From: Rhizophagus irregularis
Lineage: Eukaryota; Glomeromycota; Glomeromycetes; Glomerales; Glomeraceae
DNA: 64,000 nucleotides
Direction of reading: 5' to 3'
NCBI RefSeq assembly: GCF_026210795.1
Contig: NC_089433.1
Coordinates: forward strand, 3,311,001-3,375,000
Shown: positions 22,861 through 32,100 of the stretch, one piece after another
How the letters are laid out: each line of letters starts with the position of its first letter
How positions within the stretch are numbered: position 1 is the first letter of the stretch
Position numbers and translations under genes: made by a program
The notes under the pieces: model-generated
Seen by the model: only the letters and a program-made list of their open reading frames with translations
Databases searched by the model: none
Told to the model about the DNA's origin: nothing

Positions 22861-23625
22861 TGTTACCGAATGATGACGGTAATTAAGAGACGAATGGCGA
22901 ATGACTTATACCGTATATCTACACGGATACCAACGAAATTCTTACTCAATACTACCTATCCAAAGGTATTTCCAGTATTGTTCGTTAAGAATCGTCAAGG
23001 TAAACAACTATAAAATACGATAAATGGTAATACGCGATAATGTATAAGATAAATCTTATATAGAATAATGTAAAATAACCAAACGTAACAATTTTATTTC
23101 TTAAAAGACACTTTCGGTCTACAATAAAACGAATAAAGGTGATAGGGGAATTTTCTCAAGAACAACTATATAGGTCACTGTTCTATTATGGAGTTGGTAG
23201 AGGCGTATTTATATCTTACTGCCATCTTTTTTTTTCTAATAATCAAAGGCGAAATCTAATCTATAGATGTCTAATCGTTAATGTTTCATCACAATATCAC
23301 AATAGCGATAATTTTTATTGTAAGCCACTTTTAAATAGAACACAATTGATAATTTTGGACAATTAATACTATTGAACTAATTCTCACACAATTATCTTCT
23401 AATAAATTCTAATAAAATTGTATACATATAAACAATACAAATAAAGAAAATAAATAATATAACTAATAATAAATAAATAAATTGAATAAATTAAATAAAT
23501 ATAAAAACGATATATAAGTAAATTTATCATATAAAATCAATATCTTTAATATAGTTAACTGATATACACAAATCTGCAACTATACATCGGCGTAAATCGT
23601 CTCGTAACATCGGAAATCGACGTGT
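22861..23625. mobile_element. Solo-LTR-like element, left part
   Basis: Starts TGTTACCGAATG immediately after ATTG (22857-22860), inside the coding exon of kinase BC. Its other end, GTAACA, is at 34833-34838 and is followed by ATTG (34839-34842). TG...CA termini with a TGTTAC/GTAACA inverted end and a 4-bp target duplication fit a solo LTR of about 838 bp. It is interrupted by the Ty3 element at 23626-34761. No coding capacity. Confidence 0.7.
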
Positions 23626-24232
23626 TGTAACGCCTAAGCCCGTGATAAATCACGTTGCCACCTTAGGTATTAACAAAATATCTCTTTATTAATAATATAA
23701 ATAAATACAATAATATGCTTGGTTTAATAACATTAAATAACTAATAAATAATTCATTATCGAAATTCGTCCAAGAATAATGTCCTTCTCAAAAGGTGATC
23801 TTCACGCCCTTTTATATTTGTTTTCGTGTAACCAAAAATTCATAATTTCGGTTCATGGATTTAAATTATCAAAGTATTTCCATTATTTCAAAGTATTTCC
23901 ATCATCTTAATTCTGTATCCATTTGATCATCGTGACCTCCTGAATTATGATTTATAATACTAACGTAATGATCAGCAAATTAGTCACCTGACACCTCAGA
24001 TCACTTGACTTCATTTAATTTAGTATCTTTCGGATCTTTATTTATCCTTAAATGTGACTGATAGTTTAATGTCATCTCGGACCAATTATCCTTGAATCAC
24101 CTGATCAATAGTTTAACGACTTTTCGGTCTAACTAAAAAAAATAAAAATAAACTAAAATTTTATATACTAAGATTAAATATAATACTGCGCCTCACAATT
24201 AATAAATTTACTATGTATACTACGGCATTACA
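23626..24232 (-). repeat. 3' LTR of the Ty3 element
   Basis: 607 bp. In element orientation it runs from TGTAATGCC to GGCGTTACA. Identical by eye to 34155-34761. Confidence 0.93.
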
Positions 24233-24244
24233 ACTATCCCCCGC
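24233..24244 (-). other. Polypurine tract
   Basis: In element orientation GCGGGGGATAGT lies directly before the 3' LTR, as expected for the plus-strand DNA primer site. Confidence 0.7.
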
Positions 24245-24269
24245 ATGAAAATTTAATGCCCTCATTAAA

Positions 24270-24337
24270 TTTATTCTAAGAATCGAACTCGTGTCTCGAA
24301 GTGGTAGGTGCGAATTATACCACTAAATCAAGCATGC
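24270..24337 (-). other. Decayed tRNA-Gly-like sequence inside the retrotransposon
   Basis: In element orientation this starts GCATGCTTGATTTAGTGG, then TATAATTCGCAC, an anticodon-loop-like CTACCAC, and a T-arm-like GAGTTCGATTC. The order and spacing match a tRNA-Gly (D-arm TTTAGTGGTA..AATTC, loop CTxCCAC). The 3' T-stem and acceptor strand are degraded. The 5' acceptor strand GCATGCT is exactly complementary to AGCATGC in the tRNA 3' end implied by the primer-binding site. This suggests a captured copy of the primer tRNA. Confidence 0.55.
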
Positions 24338-24554
24338 GTCATTACTTGACTTAGCTGCGTCCTGCGGCTGTTCCCGTGGTTTGTCATGTGTTCTTCTGAA
24401 TTTCACGGTTTTCTTGTACCGGATTTCACTTAGGTCTTTCTTTGGAATTTTCATTAATTCTCCCTATTTTTCCAAAATTATTTTTATGTCATGTGATTTT
24501 ATTTCACATGATTATAAATTATCTTTATTTTTCTAAGTCTATTGATGATGGTTA

Positions 24555-26336
24555 TCATTTACTCATCGGTGTATGGTAAGTCTTTAATAGTTCTCCATTT
24601 ACAGGTGTTTTCTTGATTACACCCTTAATATCTTTAATTTTGTAGGCTCCGTTTGGTAGTATTTCATGAATGTAAAATGGTCCCAACCATTTTGATTCCA
24701 ATTTTCCAGATAATTGTTGTGCTTTGGCCTTATCATAAAGTAATATTTTATCTCCAATTCCAAAGGTATGTTCTTTAATTATTTTTCTGTCATGATACTC
24801 TTTTTGTTTTATTTGAGATTTTAATATTTGTTCTTTGGCTTCATATCGGATTTTTGGTAATTCTTCTAATAATCCAACTATTCTATCACTTAGGTTGATT
24901 CCTTTGATATCTTCATCCATTATTGTCCGTACATTTCTTCCATATGTTAGATAAAATGGTCGAATTTTTGTTGAACTATGCTTTTTATTTCGGTAAGCAA
25001 ATAATATGGGTGCTATCCTTTGATCCCAATCATCTTTGGTTGATAATTTTGCTAATGCTTGACCTAATGTTCGGTTGAATCTTTCAACAAGTCCGTTTGT
25101 CTCTGGATGATAACTTGTAGAAAAATTCCATTTAATTTTGAATTTTTCCATTAATTCCTTAATCATTTCATTATTGAAATGACTTCCTCTATCACTCAAT
25201 ATTTTCATAGGACATCCATGTCTACAAATGATGTCTTCATAAATAAATTTTGATACTTCTTTGGCAGTTGCTTCTTTTACTGCTTTGGCTTCTGGCCATT
25301 TTGTAAAATAATCCATTGCTACTATGATGTATTTATTACCATTTGTTGTTGTGTTCAATGGTCCAACAAAGTCAATCCCGATTTGATACCATGGTTCTAC
25401 TACTTTAATTGGGTGTAATTCATTTTTCCCTTGTGGTTTTCCTCTTCTTTGACATTCATCACATGTCCTTACATATCTTTCAACATCATTCAGCATATTT
25501 TCCCAATAATATTTATCTTTCAAATTATCATAAGTACTTTTGATTCCCATATGTGCCAATAATTCATGACTGTGAGCTAAATATAGTGCTCCCATCTTTT
25601 CAAAATCTTCTATTATTCTGATGTTTTTACCATTTTTCTCAATATGCTTTTTACCATCAGTTACTCTGATGTTATCCTTAATCTCAACATTTTTAACCTC
25701 TATTGGTGGTTTATCTCCATCTAATTCTATTACTTTATTATATACTCTTTCCCAATCTGTGTCATTATTTGATATTTTAATATTAGCATATTTTTCTCCT
25801 TCGTAAATATCTTGACATTCTTTAAATGATTTCACCATCTCCATATATCTTTCTTCATCTAATAATGGGTATGATGTTTTATGTCCTTGATCCTTTTTCG
25901 AATATTCTCTACCTTTGTAATTTTCCCAACATTTTTCATTTTCTAAAAATATCACTATTGATTCATCAATTATCCTTTTGTTCCTAAATACTTCCTTTTC
26001 TAATAGGTGGTTCTCATATCTTGTTATGTATCCTCTGTCGAATGATGGTGTTTGTTGATAAAAGTACTCACTATAGGGACTTTTATCTAATATTAACCAA
26101 TCCTCATTATCATGTTCTTCCATTCTCCTGTTGATTTGTTTGACAACTTCCTTCCTGAATTCCCATTCTATACCTTTCTTTGGTATTTTATACTTATCAT
26201 TGTCCTCTCTTCTCCTTTTAAAGGTGTTAAACCTCACACTTTGTCCTACTTTTTCAAATTCTTTTATAAGTTTATTTACAATGAATGTTTTTCCAGTACC
26301 ATCAACTCCACATATGATTATTATTTTAGGTCCCAT
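24555..26336 (-). CDS. Deoxynucleotide-kinase-like domain fused to Ty3 integrase
   Basis: 593 aa. Residues 1 to about 205 look like a thymidylate/deoxynucleoside-monophosphate kinase: P-loop GVDGTGKT at about 10-17, a central Arg-containing EFRKEVVKQI, the LDKSPYSEYFYQQ segment in the position of the DR(Y/S)xxS..YQ motif, and a charged lid-like region with KGREYSKKDQ. Residues about 245-300 form the integrase HHCC zinc domain (HELLAHMG ... CDECQRRG). Then the rve core has all three acidic residues: D in IGIDFVGPL, D in ILSDRGSHF, E in GLVERFNR. A GPF/Y module (WLGPFYIHEIL) follows; no chromodomain is seen. The ATG lies only about 9 codons before the P-loop, as expected for a genuine kinase N-terminus, and overlaps the stop of an upstream linker frame. 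The kinase could supply dNTPs during reverse transcription (inference); it may be separated from integrase by the element's protease. Confidence 0.85.
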   Translation of the reverse strand: MGPKIIIICGVDGTGKTFIVNKLIKEFEKVGQSVRFNTFKRRREDNDKYKIPKKGIEWEFRKEVVKQINRRMEEHDNEDWLILDKSPYSEYFYQQTPSFDRGYITRYENHLLEKEVFRNKRIIDESIVIFLENEKCWENYKGREYSKKDQGHKTSYPLLDEERYMEMVKSFKECQDIYEGEKYANIKISNNDTDWERVYNKVIELDGDKPPIEVKNVEIKDNIRVTDGKKHIEKNGKNIRIIEDFEKMGALYLAHSHELLAHMGIKSTYDNLKDKYYWENMLNDVERYVRTCDECQRRGKPQGKNELHPIKVVEPWYQIGIDFVGPLNTTTNGNKYIIVAMDYFTKWPEAKAVKEATAKEVSKFIYEDIICRHGCPMKILSDRGSHFNNEMIKELMEKFKIKWNFSTSYHPETNGLVERFNRTLGQALAKLSTKDDWDQRIAPILFAYRNKKHSSTKIRPFYLTYGRNVRTIMDEDIKGINLSDRIVGLLEELPKIRYEAKEQILKSQIKQKEYHDRKIIKEHTFGIGDKILLYDKAKAQQLSGKLESKWLGPFYIHEILPNGAYKIKDIKGVIKKTPVNGELLKTYHTPMSK

Positions 26337-26602
26337 TTTTACATAATTCTGATAATTTTAGCCTGTTTATTTTACTTAATATCACCTCTATTTGTAATAT
26401 TTCCTCTTGGGTTTCCAAAATTAGTGGTCTTTCCTTACTATCCTCAAAATTTTCGGCTTTGTATTTATAGTTATAATTTATCCTGTTTAATTCCTTTGTT
26501 ATACCTTCTAAATTTTCGATTATATCCTTTATTTTTATGATTTGTATTTCTTACCACTTGTTCCATTTTTATTTTTGAAAAGTAACTCTTTTACCCATCT
26601 AT
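26337..26602 (-). other. Coding-like linker between RNase H and the kinase-integrase ORF
   Basis: Protein-like sequence continues in other frames: RWVKELLFKN directly after the RNase H stop, then a charged coiled-coil-like stretch IIENLEGITKELNRI ... EEILQIEVILSKI, ending in a TAA that overlaps the next ATG. The polyprotein was probably continuous in an ancestor, or these frames are joined by recoding. Confidence 0.5.
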
Positions 26603-28084
26603 TTATATTATTCTTGATAAGGCATCTGCGTTTTTATTTTCTTTTCCTGGTCTATGGGTTATTTCAAAATCATACTGTTCCAATTCCATGACCCATCTTG
26701 ATCTCTTTCCTTTTGGTACTTTTGCAGTCATTAATCCCTTCAAAGCTGCATGGTCTGTTACTACCTCAAATTTTCTATTGATCAAGTATTTATGGAAGTG
26801 TTGTATTCCCCATACAATTGCATAACATTCTTGTTCGGTTATTGGCCATCTTTGTTCTGTCCTGTTTAAACTTTTACTGGCATATTCTATTACGTATTCT
26901 TGACCTTTATCATCTTTTTGAGCTAATACTGCCCCTAATCCTATTCCTGAAGCATCTGTAATTAATATAAATTTCCTTAACCAATCTGGTTGTCTTAACA
27001 CCGGTTCTTCGGTTAATTTCCTTTTTAATATTTCTAATGCTTCATGTTGTTTGATGCCCCATTCAAACTTTTCATCTTTTCTCAATAAAGATGTTATTGG
27101 TTTTACTATTTTTGAAAAATCTTTAATAAATTTTCTATAATACGTACATAACCCCAATATTGACCTTACACCTTTTATATTTATAGGTGCTGTTAATTTT
27201 TGTATCTTTTCAACCTTTCCTGGACTTGGTTTTAATCCATTTTTACCAACTACATGTCCTAAAAATTCTATTTCTGTTTTTCCAAATATACATTTCTTTA
27301 ATTTTAGTATTAAACTGGCTTCCTTTAATTTTTCTAACACTAACTTTATGTGTTTTAGGTGGTCTTCAAAATTTTCCGAATATATCATTATATCATCAAT
27401 GTATACTATCACAAATTCATTTAGGTACTCCTTTAATACTTTATCCATTAACCTTTGAAAACTTGCAAGCGCATTTGTTAACCCAAATGGCATGACATTA
27501 TATTCATATAATCCTGCTGAGCATATGAATGCTGTTTTCTCAATATCTTCCTCAGCCATTTCTATCTGATTAAACCCTGATGCTAAATCTAGACTGGTAA
27601 ACCATTTTCCTGAACTTATCCTTTCTAATTGTTCATCAATCCTTGGTAATGGATATGCATCTGTTATTGTAACTTTATTTAATTTTCTATAGTCGATGCA
27701 AAATCTATAATTTCCCGACTTTTTCCCTACTAAAGTCACTGGTGAAGACCATGGACTTCTAGATTCTCTAATTTTTCCCATTTTTAACATTTCTTCAACC
27801 TCTTTTCTGATGAATTTACCTTTTTCATCATTTTCTTTGTACCTCTTTTGGGCTATTAGTTCAGTACCCCCTTTTAATCTGATTTCATGTTTTACTAGGT
27901 TTGTCCTATTATATTTTTCACCATCGTACTCAAATATATCCTTATATTTTTCTACTAATACCTTTAATTTACCTTTTTGTTCATTGGTTATGTCCCCTAC
28001 TTTAAATTTTTCAGTAAATTTTTCATGGTCACTTTTGTGCTTCTTTATCGTCTCTTCAGTATCATTCTGACCAAGACTTATACT
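26603..28084 (-). CDS. Reverse transcriptase - RNase H (Ty3/gypsy pol)
   Basis: The frame is open from 28084 to TAA at 26603-26605, 493 codons; the first Met (27790) is internal, so translation probably enters from protease by frameshift. RT motifs are present: SPWSSPVTLVGKK, FRIDYRKLN-type FCIDYRKLNKVT, LDLASGFNQIE, MPFGLTNA and the catalytic YIDDIMIYS. The connection has FLGHVVGKNGLKPSP. RNase H has ILITDASGIGLGAVLAQ, the ITEQECYAIVW glutamate, and a VVTDHAALKGL aspartate, ending KNADALSRII. All key catalytic residues look intact. Relative to protease the frame is -1, and the window between the two stops is only a few codons (28087-28078). Downstream protein-like sequence continues in a different frame. 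Confidence 0.9.
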   Translation of the reverse strand, partial: SISLGQNDTEETIKKHKSDHEKFTEKFKVGDITNEQKGKLKVLVEKYKDIFEYDGEKYNRTNLVKHEIRLKGGTELIAQKRYKENDEKGKFIRKEVEEMLKMGKIRESRSPWSSPVTLVGKKSGNYRFCIDYRKLNKVTITDAYPLPRIDEQLERISSGKWFTSLDLASGFNQIEMAEEDIEKTAFICSAGLYEYNVMPFGLTNALASFQRLMDKVLKEYLNEFVIVYIDDIMIYSENFEDHLKHIKLVLEKLKEASLILKLKKCIFGKTEIEFLGHVVGKNGLKPSPGKVEKIQKLTAPINIKGVRSILGLCTYYRKFIKDFSKIVKPITSLLRKDEKFEWGIKQHEALEILKRKLTEEPVLRQPDWLRKFILITDASGIGLGAVLAQKDDKGQEYVIEYASKSLNRTEQRWPITEQECYAIVWGIQHFHKYLINRKFEVVTDHAALKGLMTAKVPKGKRSRWVMELEQYDFEITHRPGKENKNADALSRII

Positions 28085-29162
28085 TTAAAATTTTCATCTT
28101 CCTGACCTTCATGGTCATCTTCATATATGTTATACAATTCATCCTGGTATAATTCTTCTAATATTTCCTCTTCATCAAATGTTTCTTCAAACCCTTTAAT
28201 GGTCCTTTGTGTGTATTTTACTGGTATATCCATAGTTTCATCATTCATTCTAATTATTATTGTTTTATCTGTGTAATCTATATTTGCTTTGAATATATCT
28301 AATACTCCATTTCCTAACACAATTTCGTTTTTTCCTGAATCAATTACTTCAACCTTAATGGGTATTTCCTTATCCCCAAATTGTATGTATATTGTCGTGG
28401 TACCCCTAGATGTAAACATGGGTATCGAAACTCCTAAGAGCATTTCCGAATGTTTCGGGTTTCGGTATATACGAATCGAAACTCAACCCATAACCTAAAC
28501 TTCTACCGAAACTCGAAACAACTTCCGATATTCCGAAACCTATCCCGATATCCCGAAACCAGCATTACCCAATTAAATTGCTTAAACAACTGTGCCATAC
28601 GTCATATTGATGAAATCACGTGCTCAATAATCATCAAGAAATTCATAATACCCGACGCTATGTGAGGATTGAGGAATATAATGGAGTGAACAAATTCTAC
28701 CCTAATAGTTATATAGTTAATTTGGATTTAATGTTAGGAATAATTTAATAGTGAACAAACTATTAGAAATTGAACTTGATACCTTTATTTAAGATTTACT
28801 GTAAGGAAAACTAATAAAAATTTTGGGCATATTTCGGTTTCGGGTTGGGATTCGGGAATCGGAAAAATATATGCATTTCCGAAACTCTATTTCGTATATA
28901 CCGAAACCGATAGAGTTTCGGGAAGTTTCGGTTTCGTTACCCATGTTTACCTAGATGTTAATTTATCCTCATTTATCATCACGCATCTTACTGTACTTGG
29001 TTCCTCAATTTTTAGGTCCATTTCATCCATTATCTGACTAGTTATTACATTTACTGCTGCTCCTGTATCAAACATTACGTCCTTTAATTCTTGGTTTATT
29101 ATTAATTTACCCCTTAATGCAGTTAAGTGTTCTGCTTCAATGTTATTCATTGATTCTTGTAG
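28078..29162 (-). pseudogene. Retroviral-type aspartic protease, split by a hAT-like MITE
   Basis: The upstream part (29150-28950) follows gag in the same frame and holds the catalytic VMFDTGAAVNVI (DTG type). The downstream part (28412-28078) encodes TTTIYIQFGDKEIPIKVEV and the second-lobe-like NEIVLGNGVLDIF, followed by an acidic tail. A 537-bp element plus an 8-bp target duplication sits between them. The 545 bp are exactly the interval separating the two in-register halves, so the insertion is the only lesion here. As present the protease would be truncated shortly after LTSR. Confidence 0.8.
28413..28949. mobile_element. hAT-like MITE inserted in protease (537 bp)
   Basis: Terminal inverted repeats TAAACATGGGTA.CGAAAC, and an 8-bp target duplication CCTAGATG at 28405-28412 and 28950-28957. 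The inner ends carry TTTCGGTTTCGG-like repeats; the middle is AT-rich without coding capacity. An 8-bp duplication and short TIRs are typical of hAT-derived non-autonomous elements. Confidence 0.8.
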
Positions 29163-29165
29163 TCA
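29151..29165 (-). promoter_or_regulatory. Candidate gag stop-codon readthrough site (UGA CUA)
   Basis: Gag ends ...ACA GAT TGA, followed in the same frame by CTA CAA GAA TCA and the protease ATG. UGA-CUA is a stop context known to promote readthrough in several viruses and eukaryotic genes. The in-frame continuation into protease makes programmed readthrough a good explanation. Confidence 0.55.
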
Positions 29166-32100
29166 ATCTGTTTGTGGATACCTTCTCATTCCTTCATAAT
29201 ATATTTTTCTTTGCTCCGGACTCGTGTTTATAATTTGTGCAAAGGTTGTATTTGCTCTGGTATTTTTCAGATCCTCCACTACGTTATATCCTGGTATATT
29301 TCTCAGAAATGCACTTGTCCTATGGATACCTTCAACACGTTCATTTTTACATTGTTTTGCATAGTGACCTCTTTGTCCACAATTTCCGCATGTATTATTA
29401 TTTCTTCTTACTTCTTGTGCCTTCCTCAGACTTTCATCAGTGAATCCTCTTTTTGGTAATGCTGCTGCCCTTTCCTCTTGGCTTGCATATTTATTATTCC
29501 TTCTTCGTATTTGTTCTTGGTCAATTTCCATATCTATATCTCGATTACTTGACCTATTTTTTATGTTACTTCTCGTCTGTCTTTCACCGGTATAAAAATC
29601 TTGATCAACATGATTAAATGTTACATCATTATCTTGATAATACGGGTCGTCATAACTATATCCTTGATCATAATTATCCTGATAATCCTGACTATCATAA
29701 TCATATTGGTCATATTGGTCATTATAATTATCATATTCCACTACATTGAATCTTCGATTATTGTTTTGGTGGTTTGGTGGTCTGTTATAGTTATTTGGTC
29801 TTCCATTATAGTTATTTGATCTTCTATTATAATTTTGATTATTTGGTCTTCCATAGTTTCTTTGACCATTATTTACCCTACATTCATTTGCATAATGTCC
29901 TGGTTGTTTACAATTGTAACATGCTCGAGGTGGTGGTCCTTGTCTATTATTATTGTTTGGTGGTCTCTTTTGCCCTCCAAGTTGATTTACTAGTTTTACC
30001 TCTAATTTTTTAAACATGTCGGCAAGGTCATCCTCATAATTTTTCTCCAATGGTTTTTCAAATATATTCTTTGGCTTGTCATCTTGTATATCGATTCCTT
30101 TTCTTTGGGTACTAACTGATATACCACGTGTCTTTCTTATTAATTCATTAGTAGCTTCCTCCTCTCTTCTTGCTGTATTCACTGCATCATTTAAATTTGC
30201 TGGGTTTTGTCTTCTGACTTGATATCCCAATGTTGGTGTTAATCCTTCGATATAATTATCCACTTGTAATTCATCATCTAATGCATGGCCTCTGGTAGCT
30301 ATCCTTAATATTTGTCTAAACCTTATCGTATATGCCTCAACATTTTCATTTACTCCTTGTGTTATTTTCCTTAATTCTAACATTTTCCTTTTTCTAACAT
30401 CCTCTCTGGTAAATCTTTGTTTAACTCTATGTTTCAAATCATTATCATCATCATTGTCTGCCCAATTTACTAAATGTCCATTATTTGCTTCCTTCTTTTC
30501 ATTATACCATTGTGCTGCTGCACCTTTCAAACAGGTAGCTGCCATTGCTGCTTGTCTAGCTCCATTTACTCCTGCTGCTTTTCCTATGGCAGTAAATGCT
30601 GTTTCAAATTGTCTTACCCAATCATTAACATCTTCTTCTTCTTTTCCATAAAAGTGTGGCAAACTAATTATTCCTCCAGCTGCGTTTCCTGCATCCTCAA
30701 TTGCATTTGCTAATGGGTTGGCTGCGATTAATCCAGCCCAATTACCTCCTATATCATGTCCTGTTGTTGCTAGTAAAGCCGCTCTAACATCTTCCCTTAC
30801 TTCAGCTCTTGTTGCTCCCATAATTATTGGTACTATTGGTGGGATTGGTGGTATCGGTGGTGTTAAAGGTGTTTCAAATAAATTTTCTATATTATAATCA
30901 GATATTTCACTTTTATCCTCAGAATTTGATTCTGAACTTTCACTTGAGTCAAAACCGGGTCTATTTATAATGTTTTCTTCATAAGGTTCTTCAAAATTTT
31001 CATTGCTATCAGTATCATTTGGATTTAAAATTTCTCCATTTTTTTCAGATCCATCTGATTCTTTTTCAGATCCATCAGATTTTTCGTTATCAGATTCATT
31101 TCCACTGTTTTCACTATCCTCAATTCCAGCTTGCTGTTTTAGAAATTTATCTAATATTCGCCTTAAATTTTTCTCCATTTCATTTTTATTTCCTTGGAAT
31201 ATTTCAATAAATTCTTGATCCAATATTTCTCCATCAGTATATCCCATACTGATTAACCTCAATAACTCTCCATTAGTTATTTCTATTTTATTATCATCAC
31301 ATATTTGTTTTAATCTTTTGACCCTGATATCAATTTCATTCTCGTCATTCTCACAATCCCTACACTTGGTTTTTCCTTCGTCAAATTTATTGTTCATCCA
31401 TCTTATTCCACATTCATTACAAAATGTGGTATTTCCATTTATCCATTCATATAATTTTGTCCTTAATTCTTTGTCATTCGTATCCATTTCCTGGAAATAT
31501 TTTTCCATAAATTCCGTTGTTAATATCATACTATTGCTTATCCTGAATTTTCTTATTCTCTCTATTTCTGACACATTTAATTCGTATCCTAGTTTTTCTA
31601 AGTCATCCTTTAATTTTAATAATTCTTTTTGTTCACAATTTTTACATTGCCCAATGTCTGTTATCATATCAGGTAACTTTCTATTCCTACAATTTCCACA
31701 TATTAATGTTTCTTTTGTTAACCATTCATTTATTTCATCTTTTAATTTTTCATCACTTAGTCTCATTAATTCGAAAAATGTACCTAAAAAGTCTTCTGTT
31801 AATATCAATTCTATTCTTATCCTTAGGTCCCACATTCTTTGTATATCCTTGTCAGTGAACCTTCCACCCATTTCTTCAATTTTTCTTTTTAATGATTCCA
31901 CTGTCCATTCGACATCATCCTCTATTTTTACTTCATAATGTATACTACCATCACTGTCCTCTAGTTCATAACTTTCAGGACTATCACTTTCTGGGTCCTC
32001 AGGTTCCCTTGTAAATTGTTTGGTGTCAATAAATCTTTGTCTTACTTTCTGTATCAATCTCTTCCATGCATCCTTTCCTTCTTGAGTGTCTGCCTCACAT

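Noticed and set aside
22861-23609. Solo LTR ending at GTAACA 23609
   Set aside because: A GTAACA occurs there too, but without a matching target duplication. The end at 34838 gives ATTG on both sides and restores the kinase frame, so it is preferred.
28078-28090. Canonical X XXY YYZ slippery heptamer for a -1 frameshift between protease and RT
   Set aside because: The local sequence (AAT TTT AAA GTA TAA) does not fit the consensus in the required register, so no site is claimed.
29601-30013. Ile/Val- and Tyr-rich plus-strand frames that look like membrane segments
   Set aside because: They are antisense to the Asn/Tyr/Asp-rich part of gag; the hydrophobicity is a codon-complement artefact.
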